The notes under the pieces were generated by a model. The model ran no database searches and was not told the origin of the DNA. It saw nothing but the letters and a program-made list of their open reading frames with translations. Source: Candidatus Bathyarchaeota archaeon (GTDB lineage Archaea; Thermoproteota; Bathyarchaeia; Bathyarchaeales; Bathycorpusculaceae). Taken from it: a stretch of 64,000 nt of DNA. A program made the position numbers and the translations under genes. The DNA lies in assembly GCA_026014705.1 (NCBI GenBank), contig JAOZHU010000015.1:1-64000 (forward strand), in the 5' to 3' direction. This document shows positions 40,376-49,932 of this stretch, piece after piece. The first letter of the stretch is position 1. Every line of letters begins with the position of its first letter.

Positions 40376-41608
40376 TTAAACTGCTTTCTTCTTAACAGCG
40401 GTTTCCAAAGCCACAACGCCTGGAAGCTTCTTGCCCATCAAAAACTCAATCAACGCACCGCCAGCAGTGCTGATGTAACTGACTTTGCCGCTTAAACCAT
40501 ACTCCTGAATAGCCGCAATCGTGTTCCCGCCACCAGCAAGCGAAAACGCCTTCGAACCAGCAATAGCCTCAAACACTTTCTTAGTGCCGTAATTGAACTC
40601 CTTATTCTCGTACACACCCATTGGACCGCTAACCACGATGGACTTGGCTTTACGGATTAATCCTGCGTAATTCTCCACGGTCTTTGCACCAATGTCAAAA
40701 ATCGAGTACTCCGTTGGCAGTTCAGCCACGCTGATCTCCTTCCGCTTGCCGTTAACGTCCAACGCAACATCTACAGGAACCACGACGTTGCTAGGATACT
40801 TCTGCATCAACTCCTTAATCCCAGGAATCAACCCTGTCAACTCTTTCTTCGCCAAGAAATCCATGTTTTTCCTGCCTAAATCCACACCTTTCGCTGCGAG
40901 AAACAGCTGCGAAGTCACACCGCCAACCACCACATAATCCGCAATTCCGTTGCTCAGCACGTATTTGCTGATTTCCAGCGAATCATCTGCTTTCGCCCCA
41001 CCCATGACATACACACAGGGTTTCTCAGGTTTCTCCAACGCCCGTGAAAGCGACTTGAGTTCACGCTCCATGATGCGTCCTGCAGCAGAAGGCAACACGG
41101 CAGTGAAGCCTACCATCGAAACGTGTCCACGATGTGCAGCCGCAAACGCGTCATTCACAAACAAGTCCGCCAATGGCGCAAGATTCTGCACCAACTCAGT
41201 TTTAGCGTGCTGTTCGGGTGTGCCGCTTTTGGTTTCCCCATCGAAACTGCGTACGTTTTCAAGAACCAAGATCTCTCCACTTTTCAGCGCTTTGATTGCG
41301 GTCTTGGCTTTTTCACCGTAAACGTCGTCAACGTATTTGACCGGCAATCTGAGGATTTTAGCTAGAATAGCCGCGTGTTCTTTTAACGGTGTGTAATCTG
41401 GATCACCTTTCCTGCCTTGGTGTGCAAGGATGACGGTTTTAGCGCCTTTTTCCACCAGTTCCTTTATTGTAGTTTCTGCGTGTGCTTTGATGCGTACGTC
41501 GCTTGTGACTTTTTTGGTTTCAGGATCAATTTCGCTGTTAAAGTCTACTCTTACAAGGACAGTTTTGTTTTTGACTTTGAAGTCGTCTAGGGTCAGGTAC
41601 TTTGCCAT
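40376..41608 (-). CDS. pgk: Phosphoglycerate kinase
   Basis: The archaeal 410-residue form. Motifs: TVLVRVDFNSEID at the N-terminus, VILAHQGRKGDPDY, VNDAFAAAHRGHVSM, VMGGAKADDSLEI, DIGAKTVENYAGLI and GGGNTIAAIQEYG for nucleotide binding. It catalyses 1,3-bisphosphoglycerate to 3-phosphoglycerate with ATP formation. It lies 70 bases downstream of gap on the same strand, so both probably form one operon. Stop is convergent with the CVCPRC gene side. Confidence 0.97.
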   Translation of the reverse strand: MAKYLTLDDFKVKNKTVLVRVDFNSEIDPETKKVTSDVRIKAHAETTIKELVEKGAKTVILAHQGRKGDPDYTPLKEHAAILAKILRLPVKYVDDVYGEKAKTAIKALKSGEILVLENVRSFDGETKSGTPEQHAKTELVQNLAPLADLFVNDAFAAAHRGHVSMVGFTAVLPSAAGRIMERELKSLSRALEKPEKPCVYVMGGAKADDSLEISKYVLSNGIADYVVVGGVTSQLFLAAKGVDLGRKNMDFLAKKELTGLIPGIKELMQKYPSNVVVPVDVALDVNGKRKEISVAELPTEYSIFDIGAKTVENYAGLIRKAKSIVVSGPMGVYENKEFNYGTKKVFEAIAGSKAFSLAGGGNTIAAIQEYGLSGKVSYISTAGGALIEFLMGKKLPGVVALETAVKKKAV

Positions 41609-41678
41609 TTTTTCACTCTCATTTTTTGTTGAAAAAGAAAAATAGGTTGTGGGTTTTAAAGTTTGGGTTCGCCGGTGT

Positions 41679-42704
<1,026 letters not shown>

Positions 42705-42877
42705 TCACCTTTTTGCTTTCGAGTGTAACAGCGGGTTTGTCTTAATTAATTTTCCGACGGAGAAATGCTTGTTGATGCTGTGAAAAAACGATTTTTCGGT
42801 TTTTTGTTGCTGATGGTGTTTTTGGTTGTTGTTGTGGGCTTTGCCTTTTTAGTGCGTGGAAGAGACTATAGCCCCCT

Positions 42878-42887
42878 TTATAAATAA
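42878..42887 (-). promoter_or_regulatory. Probable gap promoter TATA box
   Basis: On the minus strand TATTTATAAA is followed by GGGGGCTATAG. The gap ATG is about 180 bases downstream, so the leader would be long. The same GGGGGCTATA follows a TATA box in the opposite direction at 40260-40277, so the two ends of the gap-pgk operon carry similar motifs pointing inward. Confidence 0.4.
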
Positions 42888-42962
42888 GGGGTGAAAGGTA
42901 ATTCTAAATGCCAGAGAACATGTCTTATGCAAACAGCGAAAAATGGTGCAAAAAATGTTTGT

Positions 42963-43631
42963 TTATTCTCTGCTTGAAAGCACCACAATGTAATCCGCTG
43001 TGTCTGCACACATGTCCGCAGCATGCTCAATGAATTCGATCAAATCGTCGAATATCACCATGGCGCCGCAATTGATTTCCCCGCCGTATTTGACGAACAA
43101 TGCTTTTGCCTTGAGGTATTCTGTGTCTAAGTCGTGTTCAATGTCCTCGACTTTTTTTGCCTCTTCAATGGCTTCAGCAGGATTGGTGGAGATTTTCTCA
43201 ATGCTGCCGCGCAGAGTCTGAGCAGTTTCCACAAGCTTCGATGTCATGAACACTGTTTTCTTGCATAGTTCTTCTGGAATTTGTGTTTCGGAAAGCATCT
43301 CTAAGCATCTTGCAGCGTCTTTCGTGTGGTCTGCCAAAGTGTCCAGTCTTTTCACGAGGTGTAATAGATCTTCACGGTAATCAGCAACTAAAGCCGCACC
43401 TTTGGAAAGTTCCTTGAAAACCTCGGTGCGTAATTTGTCTACCTCTTCTTCAGCCTTATACAAGTTTTCGATGTGATTCTTGGCTTCTGCAAATTTGTTC
43501 TCTGAGAAGCTTTTCATAGCTTTATGGAGCCAAGTCACAGTGTCAAAGGCTTTAGTTATCTGCTCGTGAGCTAGCTCTAACCCTTTTGTTCTGCGACGCT
43601 TCTCAAACCAATCATAGCTTCTTCTTTCCAT
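42963..43631 (-). CDS. PhoU-like DUF47 protein
   Basis: A 222-residue all-helical protein of the DUF47 family (PhoU-like, TIGR00153 type). Typical stretches: LELAHEQITKAFDTVTWLHKAMKSF, DYREDLLHLVKRLDTLADHTKDAARCLEML, EDIEHDLDTEYLKAKALFV, and FDDLIEFIEHAADMCADTADYIVVL. These proteins usually work with a neighbouring PiT phosphate transporter; none is present in this window. The ATG is preceded by GGAGATGTG. An inverted repeat lies just upstream. Confidence 0.9.
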   Translation of the reverse strand: MERRSYDWFEKRRRTKGLELAHEQITKAFDTVTWLHKAMKSFSENKFAEAKNHIENLYKAEEEVDKLRTEVFKELSKGAALVADYREDLLHLVKRLDTLADHTKDAARCLEMLSETQIPEELCKKTVFMTSKLVETAQTLRGSIEKISTNPAEAIEEAKKVEDIEHDLDTEYLKAKALFVKYGGEINCGAMVIFDDLIEFIEHAADMCADTADYIVVLSSRE

Positions 43632-43656
43632 GAGTCACATCTCCGTTGATACAATT

Positions 43657-43675
43657 ATGTGAGATGGTTTCACAT
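43657..43675 (-). promoter_or_regulatory. Inverted repeat next to the TATA box of the DUF47 gene
   Basis: ATGTGA and TCACAT are separated by seven bases (43657-43662 and 43670-43675). On the minus strand this lies immediately downstream of a TATA-like TTATATG (43674-43680) and about 25 bases before the start codon, so a bound factor would block initiation. It looks like an operator. Confidence 0.45.
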
Positions 43676-43699
43676 ATAACCCTTCTCTTGAAAATACTG

Positions 43700-44060
43700 C
43701 ACTGAGCACTCTACTCCAGCACTCTTTTTCATTTGGCTGCGTCATGCAAGACAACCGTCAATTGCCAGAAACCAATCCACCAGATCTGTAGTGCTTAATT
43801 GTGCCTGTTTTTTCTTGTCCTTCTTTGCTTCTGCGACTTTTAACATCATCAACATATCCTGTTTCTTGGAATTGCTTCTACACATGCGCGAAATACCATG
43901 ATTCGGCGAATTTTATTTCATGGTTCTTCTTTTCACGTGTTTTAAATTGCTTCATTCAACTTTTCCTCAAATAGCACTTTACACGTCTCGTTTATTTAGA
44001 ATCCCCAAATAGTATATAGACCACATATTAGTCTCTATGACACACCTAATTCTCGCAAAA
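43700..44060. other. Intergenic region without a visible gene
   Basis: About 360 bases between the DUF47 promoter and the end of cofD. I see scattered T-rich tracts (TTTTTTCTTGTCC, TTCTTCTTTTC), which would terminate leftward transcripts from cofD, and no protein-like frame or tRNA fold. Confidence 0.4.
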
Positions 44061-44978
44061 TCAGCTTCCAAGAACGATTTTCGCCAAATGAACCTTATCT
44101 TCCAAAGTCCGCATTATAGTGTTCGCCACTCTCACCTTTATCCCGAGTTTCTCTATTTCCCCTTTCTGCGCCAAGTCAGCTGTATCAATTATAAACGTGT
44201 CTATGAAATCTGCATAAAGCTCAGCCACGGCATACGCTGAAACTTCCAGCCTTAACCCCCATAAAAGCTTGTCTGCTGGTCCCTTAATGGGTGCACCAGC
44301 CACTATCGGGCTTACCGCTACTTTATCTGCGTTCGTTTTCTTTAACGCGTCTCTGACGCCCTTCAGGGCTAGAATCGTGCCTATGCTGACTATTGGGTTA
44401 CTTGGGCAAACTACCACTTTCGTAGTGTTCATAATCGCGTCTATTACCCCTACTGCTGGTTCCGCCGTGTCCGCGCCGAGAAACTTGACGCCATAGACCG
44501 CATCTCTTGCCTGTCTCTTAACCAAGTATTCTTGAAAGTGAATTTCCCCGCGTTTGGTCACAATTCTTGTCTCAAATCTGTCATCGGTCATAGGCAAAAT
44601 CGCTACATTCAGCCCTAACAGCCTTGTGGCTTCAGCGGTGACCTCAGACAGCTTACATCCCTTCTTAAGAAGGTTGGTTCTGAAAACGTGCATGGCAAGG
44701 TCTTTGTCGCCGAGGGCGAACCACGTTTCTTGCCCAAGTTTGCCAAGCGCGGTTAAGCAGTGGAAAGTGTCGCCTTTGATTCCCCACCCCTTTTCTTCGT
44801 CGACTATGCCTGCTAACGTGTAGGCGATTGTGTCGATATCTGGTGATATGTGTAGCCCGTGGAGTTCAATGTCATCGCCAGTGTTCACAATTATCGTCAC
44901 GTTTTTCTCGTCAACGAGTTTCACAAGTCCTGTGAGAAACCTTGCAGCGCCTACCCCACCAGCTAACGCCGTAATCAT
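44061..44978 (-). CDS. cofD: 2-phospho-L-lactate transferase (CofD)
   Basis: CofD transfers the phospholactyl (or related) group from its guanosine-diphosphate-activated form to Fo, making F420-0. The 305 residues match throughout: ITALAGGVGAARFLTGLVKL, VNTGDDIELHGLHISPDIDTIAYTLAG, GDKDLAMHVFRTNLL, VVCPSNPIVSIGTILALKGVRDAL and VSPIVAGAPIKGPADKLLWGL. The ATG at 44978 is normal. The enzyme indicates a real F420 pathway, and the CofE-like gene lies at 14585. Confidence 0.96.
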   Translation of the reverse strand: MITALAGGVGAARFLTGLVKLVDEKNVTIIVNTGDDIELHGLHISPDIDTIAYTLAGIVDEEKGWGIKGDTFHCLTALGKLGQETWFALGDKDLAMHVFRTNLLKKGCKLSEVTAEATRLLGLNVAILPMTDDRFETRIVTKRGEIHFQEYLVKRQARDAVYGVKFLGADTAEPAVGVIDAIMNTTKVVVCPSNPIVSIGTILALKGVRDALKKTNADKVAVSPIVAGAPIKGPADKLLWGLRLEVSAYAVAELYADFIDTFIIDTADLAQKGEIEKLGIKVRVANTIMRTLEDKVHLAKIVLGS

Positions 44979-44999
44979 CGACTTTCACACAGGTTTGCG

Positions 45000-45497
45000 T
45001 TATGGCGAGTGTTCTTTTTCGGAAACCCAGTATTCGGCTGCTGAGCCTTTTTTGGTAATTATTTGCTCTTTCTTGAATATGGGTGCTTCTTTTTTGTATC
45101 TTTCCACAGCTTCTCTCAGAACTGGAAAAACATCCGTTCTGTGTGAACCAGCAACTGAAACGTAAACTAGGTCTTCGCCGACCGTGAACTCGCCGAGTAA
45201 ATGGTGAATTTGGACATCGACTATACCCGGCTTCCGGGACAAGTCGCTGCAGATTGTATTGAGAACTTCATTTGCCTTCTCTTCATAAGCTTGCAGTGTA
45301 AGCTTCTGAACCTTTTCGCCTTCCAAAGTCTCTCCGCGCGCTACACCGATGAAGAGCGCTACGGCGCCCATCTTCTCAGAATCGCCGCTTTGCCTGATGC
45401 TGCTTAACAGATCCTGAACTGAAAATGTACCCTTCTCATGAACACTTGCATGGTGAACCAAACATCTCCCCCATTCTTTTCTAACTAACACTAACAT
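45000..45497 (-). CDS. moaE: Molybdopterin synthase large subunit (MoaE)
   Basis: MoaE forms molybdopterin synthase with MoaD and inserts sulfur into precursor Z. Conserved parts are MGAVALFIGVARGETLEGEKVQKLTLQAYEEKANEVLN, VDVQIHHLLGEFTVGEDLVYVSVAGSHRTDVFPVLREAVERYKKEAPIFKKE, with Arg/His/Lys of the active site in GSHR and the KKE region. The frame extends to 45587, but that upstream part is unlike protein; the ATG at 45497 gives a normal length (165). It follows CofD closely on the same strand. MoaD and other Mo-cofactor genes are not in this window. Confidence 0.92.
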   Translation of the reverse strand: MLVLVRKEWGRCLVHHASVHEKGTFSVQDLLSSIRQSGDSEKMGAVALFIGVARGETLEGEKVQKLTLQAYEEKANEVLNTICSDLSRKPGIVDVQIHHLLGEFTVGEDLVYVSVAGSHRTDVFPVLREAVERYKKEAPIFKKEQIITKKGSAAEYWVSEKEHSP

Positions 45498-45626
45498 ATA
45501 ATCTATTTTGCCTCTAAACAGATTCCGCACGTTGCCGCCACCAGAGCAGAACTCAGTTAAACCTCTATAGCAAGAATTTCTTTGCATTCCTCAGGTTATT
45601 GGGACTGTGAACACTATTAGCGAGTT

Positions 45627-46022
45627 TTATTGTTTCATTTCTTGTATTTTTTCTTGGTAGTGAACCGTCGCTGGGCAGCCGCTGCAACTGTACTGAACCC
45701 GTAACGGGCAGGTTTTGCAGTTTGCCCCACAGGGAGCAGTTTCTGTCTTCTTTTTGGGAAGTGTATACACAGTTTTTTCTAGGTGCTCAATGTTCTTGAT
45801 AATATAGACTTTTGCGGTTTCTAAGCCTGTCTCTTTTGGGTGTCTTTCTGGGTATGTTAGCCACCACTCTTTTTCTGAAGAGACAATGTAGACCGCGTAA
45901 ATTGTGTCCGCTGTTGTTCCTGAAAAGAGAAGGTATGGGCAGTTTTTCATATTTTCTGCTCGTCTTTTTGCTTCTTGCGGTGAACTTGCTTCGCCAATCA
46001 TTATCCCGCAGATGCTTTTCAA
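45627..46022 (-). CDS. Unknown protein with a DUF3795-like cysteine end
   Basis: A 131-residue protein. The N-terminal 90 residues are an alpha/beta domain (PYLLFSGTTADTIYAVYIVSSEKEWWLTYPERHPKETG). The C-terminus contains APCGANCKTCPLRVQYSCSGCPA, five closely spaced cysteines as in DUF3795-type small cysteine proteins. It lies between moaE and the S3Ae gene on the same strand. Function unknown, possibly metal or Fe-S binding. Confidence 0.65.
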   Translation of the reverse strand: MKSICGIMIGEASSPQEAKRRAENMKNCPYLLFSGTTADTIYAVYIVSSEKEWWLTYPERHPKETGLETAKVYIIKNIEHLEKTVYTLPKKKTETAPCGANCKTCPLRVQYSCSGCPATVHYQEKIQEMKQ

Positions 46023-46167
46023 GGAGTTACTTCCTTTAGCTTCAACAGCCTCTTTTACTGTATTAATTTTGGTCGATTTTCCTTTATAAGTCAGTATTAT
46101 TTCTCTTGTTTCTTCGCGAAACTAGTGGGACACTCGTTGTTTCAGCAGGGCATTGATGAAATTGGGT

Positions 46168-46782
46168 TTATTCCTGCTTTACTTCTTGTAGCTTTTCCTG
46201 CGCTGGTTGTGCGACCAGTTTGGATTTTCTGATGCCCACGTGCCTAAGCGGCGCCACTTGCTTAGCTTCATTGTAGATGTCCGAAGCTATTTTCCCGAGC
46301 ACCATTTCTTGAACGAATTGGTCTAAGGTTAGTGCCGCTGCTTTTTCGTTGATAGTCTTCGTCATCATGCCGCGGATGACTTTTTCTTGAGACGTCCTGA
46401 TTCTCGAAAGCGTGAGAGCCGAAACTGATATCCTCAGTTTGTAGCCGTCTTTTGTAGTTAGATTGAAGAGTCCATCAACTTTTGTGGTTCTTCGCCTGAC
46501 CAAGCTTCGCAGGTAATCCCGTGAGTACTCGTGCCCTTTAAACAGCGTATGCGCGGTTTTGCCTTCTATCTTGTTTATCTGGAAAAACATTTTCAAGTAT
46601 TGATGCGAGAAGTCGCCTGTTATGTCGTAAAGCGTTGCTTCGACCACTCTTCCAATAAGCTGTTCCTGTTCTTCGGCGGGCACGGTGCCTAACTCGACGT
46701 TTCCAAAGAACGGCGGTGCAACTACCATGTACCATGCTTTGCCTCGCCATTTGTCGCGTACGTGTTTCGCTTTTGAAGACAA
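46168..46782 (-). CDS. rps3ae: Small-subunit ribosomal protein S3Ae (eS1)
   Basis: The 204-residue protein matches archaeal S3Ae. DKWRGKAWYMVVAPPFFGNVELGTVPA, LYDITGDFSHQYLKMFFQINKIEGKTAHTLFKGHEYSRDYLRSLVRRRTTKVDG, and the C-terminal HVGIRKSKL are characteristic. The protein sits near the mRNA exit of the 30S subunit. It starts at TTG 46782 and ends with a charged tail EKLQEVKQE. The gene is upstream of the S26e, AIPS, Alba block but on the same strand as SerRS. Confidence 0.95.
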   Translation of the reverse strand: MSSKAKHVRDKWRGKAWYMVVAPPFFGNVELGTVPAEEQEQLIGRVVEATLYDITGDFSHQYLKMFFQINKIEGKTAHTLFKGHEYSRDYLRSLVRRRTTKVDGLFNLTTKDGYKLRISVSALTLSRIRTSQEKVIRGMMTKTINEKAAALTLDQFVQEMVLGKIASDIYNEAKQVAPLRHVGIRKSKLVAQPAQEKLQEVKQE

Positions 46783-46833
46783 AGTCTATCCCTCGAGCGT
46801 GCCTTGAAGATTCACAATGGGATATTAAAAGGT

Positions 46834-48123
46834 TTACCGTTTTAAGTTTATCTTCTCGATGGCACCCATGTATTTTCTCAAAACTTTTGGCACCACAATT
46901 GTACCGTCTTCTTGTTGATAGTTTTCCATGATTGCGACGATAGTTCTCCCCGTGGCTATGGCGGTTGAATTCAAAGTGTGCACAAATCCTTTGACGGGTG
47001 CACCTTCTTTTTCTCTGTACCGTATATTTAGACGCCTAGCCTGATAGTCTGTGCAGTTGCTGCAGGAGACTACTTCCCGGTACGCGTTTTGCGCAGGCAT
47101 CCAAGCTTCGATATCGTATTTCTTAGCGGCTACTGTTCCTATGTCGCCTGTGCACACGTTGACGACGCGGTAAGGTATACCGAGTTTTTGGATAAGCTCC
47201 TCCGCATTGTGGACCAATTCTTCATGCAGTCGCCATGAGTCCTCAGGGGTACAGAAAATGAACTGTTCTATCTTGTTGAATTGATGTGTTCGGAATATTC
47301 CGCGCGTGTCTTTACCATGCACCCCTGCTTCCTTCCTGAAGCATGCGCTTACTCCAGCAAGCTTAATCGGCAAGTCTTCTTCCTTCAACACTTCGTTCTG
47401 GTGCATTGCCGCCATCGGATGCTCAGACGTTGCGATTAAGTAGAGATCTTCTTTTTCGATTTTATAGAGCACATCTTCGAAGTCGCTTAGTGCCGTGACT
47501 CCTTCATATGCATCTCTCCGCATGAGGTACGGCGGCTCCACTGGTACGTAGCCTTTTTTGACCAATTCTTCTAAAGCAAAATTCAGCAGCGCCATATCTA
47601 GCAGCGCGGCTTCCCTTTTCAGGTAGAAGAATCTAGCGCCTGCGACTTTTCCTGCTCTTTCAACGTCGATTATATCTAAGTTTAGGCTCAAGTCTATGTG
47701 GTTCTTGGCTGGAAAGCTGAATTTGGGGATTTCACCCCATGTGCACACTTGAACATTATCGTTTTCATCCTTTCCAGTGGGTACGGTTTCATGCAGCAAG
47801 TTTGGCAGCCTCATGAGGTAATCGCGTGTTTTCTCTTCTGCAGCGGCTACTTCTTTTTCTATGCTTTTGATTTCAAGGTCGGTTTGTTTTGCCTTTTCGA
47901 CTTGGTCAGCGGCGTCTTTTCCAGTTTTCTTTAGTTCGGCGATCTTGGAGGTTATCACTTTTCTTTGGTGGCGGAGGTCATTTAGCTTTGTTAAACCTTG
48001 TCGCCATCTCTTGTCTTCGTCGAGCAGCGCATCAAGCATTACGCTGATTTCAGGGTTTCCCCTTTTCGCCAAGTTTCCTCTCACAAGTTCTGGGTTTTCT
48101 CGGATAAGTTTGATGTCTAACAT
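46834..48123 (-). CDS. serS: Seryl-tRNA synthetase, bacterial/eukaryotic type
   Basis: A class II synthetase of the common type (not the rare methanogen type). The N-terminal tRNA-binding coiled coil is visible (EKAKQTDLEIKSIEKEVAAAEEKTRDYLMRL), followed by class II motifs: motif 2 as SACFRKEAGVHGKDTRGIFRTHQFNKIEQFIF and motif 3 as LNSTAIATGRTIVAIMENYQ. The core GTHQFNKIEQ is the catalytic signature. ATG at 48123 (MLDIKLIRENPELV) is the normal start; GTG 48132 adds three residues. Confidence 0.97.
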   Translation of the reverse strand: MLDIKLIRENPELVRGNLAKRGNPEISVMLDALLDEDKRWRQGLTKLNDLRHQRKVITSKIAELKKTGKDAADQVEKAKQTDLEIKSIEKEVAAAEEKTRDYLMRLPNLLHETVPTGKDENDNVQVCTWGEIPKFSFPAKNHIDLSLNLDIIDVERAGKVAGARFFYLKREAALLDMALLNFALEELVKKGYVPVEPPYLMRRDAYEGVTALSDFEDVLYKIEKEDLYLIATSEHPMAAMHQNEVLKEEDLPIKLAGVSACFRKEAGVHGKDTRGIFRTHQFNKIEQFIFCTPEDSWRLHEELVHNAEELIQKLGIPYRVVNVCTGDIGTVAAKKYDIEAWMPAQNAYREVVSCSNCTDYQARRLNIRYREKEGAPVKGFVHTLNSTAIATGRTIVAIMENYQQEDGTIVVPKVLRKYMGAIEKINLKR

Positions 48124-48132
48124 GTTTCTCAC

Positions 48133-48433
48133 GGAGCTACAGTTGTAGTTTTAGATTTGCTGGACTATTTAAACTTGCGATGCACGTGGTTCGCTGGTTA
48201 CTTTTCCCTGCTGATTTTTCCTTTGTTACCATATAGGTGGTCCACGGCGGGGTTTTTTCTGCCCTCAGAGTTTTTAATGGCGCAGAAAGTGTTGCTTGAA
48301 AGTGCTGTCCTTTCCTTCTTAAATAGGCTGGTTTGCTGCTGAAATCAATGTTCTCAACTGGGTGCAAGATTCAAAAAAATGGAAGAAAAAATTAAAAACG
48401 GGTTTTCAGTTTCGGTTTCTGCTTTGCATCGGT
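48133..48433. other. Gap between alba and serS
   Basis: About 300 bases with no gene-like frame on either strand. It contains a T-rich run (TTTTTTCTTCCA-like on the minus strand) that could end the alba transcript. A weak open frame on the minus strand lacks conserved features. Confidence 0.4.
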
Positions 48434-48721
48434 TTACTTTTTGCTCAGCGTTATCTCCATCGTTGAAACCATTCTGGACTTGTTCTCTCCTTCCCTCGGC
48501 GGCATTTCTGCTGTGCCTATCGCGATGCTTGTCACTTTCAAATCTTTTACGAATCTGTTTCTGGCTATTTCAGCCACATCAACTGCGGTCGTTATTGCTT
48601 GTCCTCGGGCTTTCAGCGTTATTTCTTTGGTTTTTCCGGAGGAGAGACTCGTTATGATTGCCAGCACATAGCTCATGGGTGGTTTGTTTCCAACGAAGAT
48701 AACATCTGCATTTTCTGACAT
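48434..48721 (-). CDS. alba: Chromatin protein Alba
   Basis: Alba is a small nucleic-acid-binding chromatin protein of archaea. The 95 residues carry the typical sequence: DVIFVGNKPPMSYVLAIITSLSSG at the start, with the acetylatable/modified lysine region, EITLKARGQAITTAVDVAEIARNRFV, and MVSTMEITLSKK at the end. It forms dimers bound to DNA or RNA. ATG 48721 has GGAG at a good distance. Two inverted repeats lie in the 250 bases upstream and may regulate it. Confidence 0.95.
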   Translation of the reverse strand: MSENADVIFVGNKPPMSYVLAIITSLSSGKTKEITLKARGQAITTAVDVAEIARNRFVKDLKVTSIAIGTAEMPPREGENKSRMVSTMEITLSKK

Positions 48722-48755
48722 TTTCTTCACTCCTTTTTTTGGTTGTTTCTCTCGT

Positions 48756-48836
48756 GTAACGTTGCGATGCCTGCGTTCTGTTCGCGGCGGAACGTTACTG
48801 CCTCTATGTAATCTGTGAACTTCCTTATAAGTTCAC
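48756..48836. promoter_or_regulatory. Two inverted repeats in the alba upstream region
   Basis: GTAACGTT (48756-48763) pairs with AACGTTAC (48791-48798), separated by 27 bases. GTGAACTT (48815-48822) pairs with AAGTTCAC (48829-48836) across six bases; the loop region on the minus strand contains CTTATAAGG, a TATA-like box for the alba direction. The first is 8 bp and so could be an RNA hairpin or operator; the second straddles a promoter and looks like an operator. Confidence 0.45.
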
Positions 48837-49027
48837 TGAAAAGTAAGGCGTTTTCAGAGCAGAATTTGACGCTTCAATCGCGTTTTGAGCCAACTACGTG
48901 AACTGTTTCTGCAGAAAGCTTGCTGTTGCCGCTTTCGTTTGCATGTATTGAGTTTTTGGCTGGTCCTTTTATTCAAACACAGTCCTGTTTATAATACACA
49001 TCAGCATACAAAATACAACGAGAACTC

Positions 49028-49645
49028 ATGCTGACGAAACTGAAGGTGAAGGTTCAGGCGGCGTTGACTGGCGCTGCGCACGCCGCACATAAAATAGGCT
49101 TGACACCAAACATAATAAGCGTGATAGGGTTGGCGCTTGCGCTTTTTTCAGCTACGGCTTACGCCTTAGCCTACAATCAACCTTGGCTACTGTTGCTGGC
49201 TGTGGCTTTGCTTTTAGCTTCGGGCTTTTGTGATACCTTAGACGGCGTGTTGGCTCGGACGCATCAGCAAGCAAGCGTTTTCGGTGGTTTTTTTGATTCG
49301 CTTTTAGACAGGTACGCCGACGCTGCCGTATATGCTGGCGTGATACTTGGCGAATTGTGCGACCCTATGTGGGGTTTAGCTGCCTTAGCTGGTTCTTTAC
49401 TGGTCAGTTACAGCAGAGCAAGAGCGGAAGCGGCTGGAATAAAAATGGAATCTATTGGCGTTGCTGAGAGGGCTGAACGCATGATAATTCTGGCAGTTAC
49501 GAGTATAGCCGCATTTTTTTATCCATCAGTTTTGAATTTTGGCACTTTGAATATTGGAATAATGTTACTTGCCCTGTTGTCAAATTTTACTGTGCTTCAA
49601 AGGGCAGTGCATGTTTACCGAGTGCTAAAGAAAAGGGAAAATTAG
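49028..49645 (+). CDS. Archaetidylinositol phosphate synthase (CDP-alcohol phosphotransferase)
   Basis: The enzyme couples CDP-archaeol to inositol phosphate, producing the precursor of archaetidylinositol. The CDP-alcohol motif D-G-x2-A-R-x8-G-x3-D-x3-D is present as DGVLARTHQQASVFGGFFDSLLD. It has about six transmembrane helices (IISVIGLALALFSATAYAL, LLLLAVALLLASG, MIILAVTSIAAFFY). It fits with the inositol phosphate synthase at 17956. The 3' end overlaps the S26e gene on the other strand by four bases. Confidence 0.88.
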   Translation: MLTKLKVKVQAALTGAAHAAHKIGLTPNIISVIGLALALFSATAYALAYNQPWLLLLAVALLLASGFCDTLDGVLARTHQQASVFGGFFDSLLDRYADAAVYAGVILGELCDPMWGLAALAGSLLVSYSRARAEAAGIKMESIGVAERAERMIILAVTSIAAFFYPSVLNFGTLNIGIMLLALLSNFTVLQRAVHVYRVLKKREN

Positions 49646-49932
49646 CGTCTTCGCCTATATCTCGTGTGCCGTTCGTTTTCAGCCCTAACTTTGACGATGC
49701 CGCGGTGCACGGCGCATGAAATGCAGTAGTATTTTGTGTCTACCCACGAAGACAGGTAGGTGCCTTTTTGCCGCAGCTCTTTGGCGAGTTGTGGTTCTAC
49801 GAAGGATACGCGGCGGGTGTTTTTCTTGGCTTTGTCGCGCGGCACCATTGACCCACAACTGGCGCATTGTACGAGGCTGCTGCTGCCTTTGCCTCCTTTG
49901 GATCTTCCTCGGCTCTTTCGTTTGAAGGGCAT
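49642..49932 (-). CDS. rps26e: Small-subunit ribosomal protein S26e
   Basis: A 96-residue zinc-binding ribosomal protein known from TACK/Asgard archaea and eukaryotes. The zinc site is CASCGSMVP and, later, YYCISCAVHRGIVKVRAENERHTRYRRRR. The basic N-terminus (PFKRKSRGRSKGGKGS) is also typical. S26e sits at the mRNA exit of the small subunit. A TATA-like TATATAAG lies at about 49980-49990 on the minus strand, about 50 bases upstream. Confidence 0.94.
   Translation of the reverse strand: MPFKRKSRGRSKGGKGSSSLVQCASCGSMVPRDKAKKNTRRVSFVEPQLAKELRQKGTYLSSWVDTKYYCISCAVHRGIVKVRAENERHTRYRRRR

Noticed and set aside
43700-44060. Small RNA or unannotated gene in the gap beside cofD
   Set aside because: I found no tRNA fold, no C/D box pattern that I could support and no conserved frame; only T-rich tracts.
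48137-48367. 76-residue minus-strand frame between alba and serS
   Set aside because: No conserved features and it nearly abuts the serS start; it appears to be an open frame by chance.
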